Part shown: positions 60,737 to 64,000 of the stretch, piece after piece
Layout: each line of letters starts with the position of its first letter
Numbering within the stretch: position 1 is the first letter of the stretch
NCBI GenBank assembly: GCA_965222695.1
Contig: OZ244967.1
Location: forward strand, 4,340,001-4,404,000
Direction: 5' to 3'
Length of the DNA stretch: 64,000 bases
Origin: UBA7957 sp965222695
GTDB lineage: Bacteria > Pseudomonadota > Gammaproteobacteria > Granulosicoccales > Granulosicoccaceae
Notes under the pieces: generated by a model
Database searches by the model: none
What the model was told of the DNA's origin: nothing
What the model saw: only the letters and a program-made list of their open reading frames with translations
Made by a program: the position numbers and the translations under genes

Positions 60737-62040
60737 CCGGCGGAAGCGCCGTAAAACAGCCTGTCCTGTTCCGCCCGGAGAATATCGCATTTGCGGTTCC
60801 GCGGCAGCTCCACATCATCGTAGCTGAGCGCCTCATCTTTTGCCATATCACGCTTCAGAACGCATCCTTCCGCCAGGCCCATGGGCAATAAGCGAGCCTT
60901 ATGCACGACATCGGCGTTTTCCGCCTCGCCATAGGTCATATACCAACCTATGCCGTCCAGCGTCTCTCCCGCTTTGAGATCGATTTTTGCCGTAGTGACG
61001 ACTTCTACTTTCGGCGCACCCAGAGGAGCCACGGCTGCATCCTGAAACAGTACGGCACGAGCGATGGTGTTGTGGACTTCAAAGTGGCATAAATGGTAAG
61101 GATTAAAAAAACAATACAAGGGCCCCTTGCCTACTTTGTATAGGTTCAGATAATGTTGCTGCCTGGGGTCGTCATGTGTCCCCAGTACGAATATGCCGCC
61201 GTTGGGTACGGCTCCTACTACGTAGTCGACTATCCCGGGACCATTGACCAATTCCTCCAGCGGAAACCAGTCCACCGCACCTTCAATCGGGGTTCCCGGG
61301 TCGACCGTAGGTCCCAGCATGCCGCGCCTGGCGACGCGCATGCCGGTGGCGTTTGCAACTATGGCTTGCTCGAAAGAAATCTTCGAGCCGTCGGCAAAGG
61401 AAGTCACCATATGCGGTTGCTGCCCCCACTGTTTGGCAAACGCTTCCTGGGTGGTAGGGTTGCGATAGGGATCCTGCAGGCCTTTTACGTTTCCGCAAAG
61501 AACCGGTTTTACGCCCATACCTTTGACAAAACGGTACAGATTAACGATAACACCCGGTTGATCTCCATCCACATTGGTAAATACAACTCCAGCACCATCA
61601 GCCTTGGTTTTCAACAGCGGACCAAGCGTACTGTCCAACTCGGCATTCATTAGTATAATGTGCTTGCCGTTTTCTATGGTTTTTAACGCAACTTCCGCTC
61701 CGAATTCAATAGCCCCGGTGACTTCCAGAACAGCGTCCACGCCACCGGCTTCGCACAGTGCATGAGCATTGTCGGTGATTGCATATTGACCGTTTTCGAT
61801 CGCTGCTTCGAGCTCTGAGGCGGTTTGAATTTCAACCACGTCGTCGACACCGGCCTCCGAGTAAGCCCTCCTGGCGCCTTCTATATGCCGGTTGGATATA
61901 CAGACCAAATCCATGCCTTCAACACTTTTTAAAATATTGAGTGCAACGCCACGGCCCATAAATCCAGCCCCAACCATCGCCACCCTGATGGGGTTGCCCT
62001 TGGCCTTGCGTTTCTGTAATGCTGAATCCAAGATAATCAT
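60733..62040 (-). CDS. NAD(P)-dependent oxidoreductase with C-terminal SAF-like domain
   Basis: This 435-residue protein has an N-terminal Rossmann fold (IRVAMVGAGFMGRGVALNIL) of the Gfo/Idh/MocA or homoserine-dehydrogenase-like type, followed by a catalytic domain. The last 70 residues, starting near LKAGETLDGIGWYMTYGEAE, look like a SAF domain as in sialic-acid synthases. Members occur in nucleotide-sugar/LPS clusters. The downstream gene order (RmlC-type epimerase, NAD epimerase, oxidase) supports a role in surface-sugar synthesis; substrate unknown. Confidence 0.72.
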   Translation of the reverse strand: MIILDSALQKRKAKGNPIRVAMVGAGFMGRGVALNILKSVEGMDLVCISNRHIEGARRAYSEAGVDDVVEIQTASELEAAIENGQYAITDNAHALCEAGGVDAVLEVTGAIEFGAEVALKTIENGKHIILMNAELDSTLGPLLKTKADGAGVVFTNVDGDQPGVIVNLYRFVKGMGVKPVLCGNVKGLQDPYRNPTTQEAFAKQWGQQPHMVTSFADGSKISFEQAIVANATGMRVARRGMLGPTVDPGTPIEGAVDWFPLEELVNGPGIVDYVVGAVPNGGIFVLGTHDDPRQQHYLNLYKVGKGPLYCFFNPYHLCHFEVHNTIARAVLFQDAAVAPLGAPKVEVVTTAKIDLKAGETLDGIGWYMTYGEAENADVVHKARLLPMGLAEGCVLKRDMAKDEALSYDDVELPRNRKCDILRAEQDRLFYGASAG

Positions 62041-62048
62041 TGTACTTG

Positions 62049-62579
62049 CTAACCTTTGTAGTCGGCCCAGTTGGCGTCTTTTTCGGAAATACAGTCTGGC
62101 TCTATAGGCCAGACGATCTCAAATTGCGGATCATTCCACCGAATTCCTTCCTCGGCGCCAGGCACGTAACTCTGGGATACCATATAAAAGGCATCCGTAT
62201 TGTCTTCCAGAGTGATAAATCCATGGGCGAAATCTTTGGGAACGAACAGAGCGCGCCGATTGTCCGCAGTCAGTTCGACTCCGATCCATTGCCTGTAAGT
62301 CGGGGAATCCGAGCGCAGGTCTATAATGACATCGTAGAGGGCACCTCGCGTGCAGCGGATCAGTTTTGTCTCCTGATAAGGATTTACCTGGTAGTGCATA
62401 CCGCGCAGTGTTCCGCGCTTTTCATTCCACGACATATTGGCTTGCTTGATGTCCGAAATAAGACTGTGTTCTTCCAACTCCTGAGTGCAGAAAGTGCGTG
62501 CAAAAAATCCGCGCTCATCTTCCATTTTATTGAGATCGATAATATAGGCGCCCGCCAATTTTGTTTCGGTGAATATCAT
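62049..62579 (-). CDS. rfbC: dTDP-4-dehydrorhamnose 3,5-epimerase-family protein (RmlC-like)
   Basis: This 176-residue cupin-fold epimerase shows DERGFFARTF, the catalytic His in TLRGMHYQ, IRCTRGALYDVIIDLR and the FVPKDFAHGF motif. Length is normal. It sits between the oxidoreductase and the NAD-dependent epimerase on the same strand with gaps of 8 and 11 bp, so it is one operon. The substrate may be dTDP- or another nucleotide sugar. Confidence 0.87.
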   Translation of the reverse strand: MIFTETKLAGAYIIDLNKMEDERGFFARTFCTQELEEHSLISDIKQANMSWNEKRGTLRGMHYQVNPYQETKLIRCTRGALYDVIIDLRSDSPTYRQWIGVELTADNRRALFVPKDFAHGFITLEDNTDAFYMVSQSYVPGAEEGIRWNDPQFEIVWPIEPDCISEKDANWADYKG

Positions 62580-62590
62580 GACTGTTGAAC

Positions 62591-63637
62591 CTAATTAATC
62601 CAGTAAAGTTTTTCGTCAATCCGGTTTGCTTCCCTGTGTCCGTTGAGAATTTTCAGGCGAATGTATTCTGAATCCCGGAAATCCGGATTGTTAAATCCCA
62701 TGGTTTCGAGGCCCTCTTTCAGACCTTGAACAGCCTCGATCAAACTGACTCGCGGTTGGTGATCCGGCGCCAATTCGCGGAATTTTTCAAAACTGACCTG
62801 ATAGGAACGCTTATCGGGAACAGCATCGGGATTAATGGAGACTTTGGTATTGGGTACCACCTGGGCCACAGCTTCGGCAAGATCCCGGACTTGATAATTC
62901 CATTCATCACTGCCGGCGTTAATGGCCAGAAATGCGCCGCCATTATCCGCTTTTCGGGATGCCGCCCAATCTATGGCCAGCGCCATGTCTTTGATATGAA
63001 TCAGTGGTCGCCAGGGTGTGCCGTCACTGAGAATAGAAATTTCCCCGCTGGAGACCGCGCCGGCGACGAAATCATTCAATACCAGATCCAGCCGGGTTCT
63101 TTCACTCATACCGCAGGCAGTGGCGAAACGTAGACAGGTCACCACAAAGTTATCGTCAGCCAGAGGCTCAATGGCCTTTTCCGTCCCTATTTTCGAACGG
63201 GCGTAAGCGGTTAGTGGATTCAACTCGTCATCTTCTTTTCTGGGGCCGCCTTCGGCGAATCCGTAAACGCTGCAACTGGATGCGAACACATAGTTCTTTA
63301 CGCCGGCCTGCTTCGCCAGTTCCGCGAGTCGAATGCTGGATTGACAATTGATTTCATCGGTGACTTGTTCGAAGGTTTTTCCCATCGGGTCGTTGCTGAT
63401 CGCCGCTAATTGAACAACCGCATCAACGCCTTTAAGTACCTCCGGATCCAGATCACGGACGTCACAGAAATGTTGTTGATCTATACGGGATTCAGGTAAC
63501 CGGTCGGCCCCGGTTAAACAGTGGGCAAAATAGCCTTCATCCACGCCTATGACCTTTGCGCCGGGGTAGGCGGACATAATCTGATCCGCGACGGTGGGGC
63601 CGATATAGCCCATATTGCCTGTAATTAATACTTTCAC
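62591..63637 (-). CDS. NAD-dependent epimerase/dehydratase
   Basis: The start is set at the GTG at 63637 with GGGAG six bases upstream, giving 348 residues; a longer frame (63661) has no site. It is an extended SDR with KVLITGNMGYIGPTVADQ (NAD-binding; motif slightly degenerate compared with GxxGxxG), VVQLAAISNDPMG and an SCSVYG...YARSK pair supplying the catalytic Tyr and Lys. It is a nucleotide-sugar 4-epimerase/dehydratase of the surface-polysaccharide operon. Confidence 0.85.
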   Translation of the reverse strand: MKVLITGNMGYIGPTVADQIMSAYPGAKVIGVDEGYFAHCLTGADRLPESRIDQQHFCDVRDLDPEVLKGVDAVVQLAAISNDPMGKTFEQVTDEINCQSSIRLAELAKQAGVKNYVFASSCSVYGFAEGGPRKEDDELNPLTAYARSKIGTEKAIEPLADDNFVVTCLRFATACGMSERTRLDLVLNDFVAGAVSSGEISILSDGTPWRPLIHIKDMALAIDWAASRKADNGGAFLAINAGSDEWNYQVRDLAEAVAQVVPNTKVSINPDAVPDKRSYQVSFEKFRELAPDHQPRVSLIEAVQGLKEGLETMGFNNPDFRDSEYIRLKILNGHREANRIDEKLYWIN

Positions 63638-63762
63638 CAATATCTCCCAAGAAAGTAGCAAAAATTTTGTTGACGGAATCTACAGAGAATCCGAGTAATT
63701 TTCCGTGAGTGCATAGCAATTCAATTATTTAGGTAAAATATTTGACCGTTTTACTACAAATT
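63638..63762 (-). promoter_or_regulatory. Upstream region of the sugar operon
   Basis: There are 125 bp between the LhgO-like gene and the epimerase gene on the same strand. The AT-rich stretch near 63700-63760 could hold a promoter, so the operon may start here. No specific motif was identified. Confidence 0.3.
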
Positions 63763-64000
63763 TCACCTTAGTTTGTCCAATACCGTTTCGGCTATAGCCA
63801 TGGATGAAGTCAAACCCGGTGACTCTATCCCGTAGAGCGCCACCCAACCGGGGACACCATGATCGCTTTCGCCTTGAATGATAAAATCAGCCGCTTCTTC
63901 TCCGGGACCCGCGACTTTTGGTCGGATTCCGGAATAAGCCGGTTCCAGCTCCCCATCCCGCAAAGCGGGGTAGTATTCTCGAATAGCCTGGTAAAACCGG
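63763..64000 (-). CDS. LhgO-like FAD-dependent oxidoreductase, 5' part outside the window
   Basis: The minus strand stays open to the right edge; the visible 78-residue C-terminal end includes YSGIRPKVAGPGEEAADFII, GVPGWVALYGIESPGLTSSM and AIAETVL, which is the characteristic end of the L-2-hydroxyglutarate oxidase (LhgO/YgaF) family. The FAD-binding N-terminus lies beyond the window. It is first in this minus-strand series but probably functions separately from the sugar genes. Confidence 0.8.
   Translation of the reverse strand, partial: RFYQAIREYYPALRDGELEPAYSGIRPKVAGPGEEAADFIIQGESDHGVPGWVALYGIESPGLTSSMAIAETVLDKLR

Noticed and set aside
1..64000. CRISPR array, rRNA operon or prophage structural genes
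   Set aside because: No regularly spaced repeats, rRNA sequence or capsid/terminase/tail operons were seen; the collar-like and beta-helix proteins stand without phage neighbours.

Overview
The window looks like a gammaproteobacterial chromosome in two parts. Core genes fill the right side (about 36.4-64 kb): hemH, a complete chemotaxis cluster, priA, a SPOR-domain (FtsN-like) gene, hrpA and a sugar/LPS gene group. The combination suggests a motile, polar-flagellate, probably aquatic gammaproteobacterium; I cannot name the genus. The left side (1 to about 36.4 kb) is visibly more AT-rich and mosaic. It holds mobile-element debris, orphan regulators, secreted proteins and paired DNA-translocase-like ATPases, and I read it as a genomic island whose right edge abuts the 3' end of a tRNA-Pro(CGG) gene at 36383-36459. 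The left edge lies outside the window.

Island, left to right: an XRE-like regulator cut by the window edge (1-766, minus); a SorC-like regulator (928-2055, minus); a small zinc-ribbon/HTH protein (2242-2598); a lipoprotein and a large secreted CARDB-type protein (2736-6416); a 1200-residue protein with an N-terminal PD-(D/E)XK-like nuclease motif, probably a defence gene (6639-10241); the tail of a dead tyrosine integrase whose catalytic Tyr position is Cys, plus an IS3 remnant (10350-11262); a LuxR-type regulator; a secreted protein next to a lipase-like/beta-propeller protein (12548-15631); a Cys-rich beta-helix protein (15809-18412); a divergent four-gene module with two HerA/VirD4-type ATPases (18728-24800); an intact IS3-family element that has beheaded a membrane coiled-coil gene (25084-26831); a collar-like secreted protein, a patatin and a DUF2235 hydrolase (26821-30745); a clearly GC-rich transferred block with an alpha/beta hydrolase (31091-34185); and an integration end with a small unknown protein, an excisionase-like HTH protein and a serine-recombinase-family protein lacking the catalytic domain (34525-36283).

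Core: the chemotaxis operon (37929-51008) runs cheY, cheA, cheW, two chemoreceptors, a STAS protein, a protein with a CheZ-like DxxxQ motif, cheR, cheB, a second cheY and a CheX-like phosphatase. A good sigma-28-type promoter lies upstream (37700-37726). Both receptors end in an aromatic/acidic pentapeptide suited to tethering CheR/CheB. An ankyrin-repeat protein, a DnaA-box cluster, priA, an SGNH lipoprotein, an FtsN-like protein and hrpA follow. The right end carries minus-strand genes for an oxidoreductase with a SAF-like tail, an RmlC-type epimerase, an NAD-dependent epimerase and the end of an LhgO-like oxidase, consistent with surface-sugar biosynthesis.

The most promising candidates for something undescribed are the dual-ATPase module (18.7-24.8 kb), the nuclease/helical-repeat protein (6.6-10.2 kb), the catalytic-domain-less recombinase at the tRNA junction, and the cluster of four unrelated lipase-like enzymes in one island.
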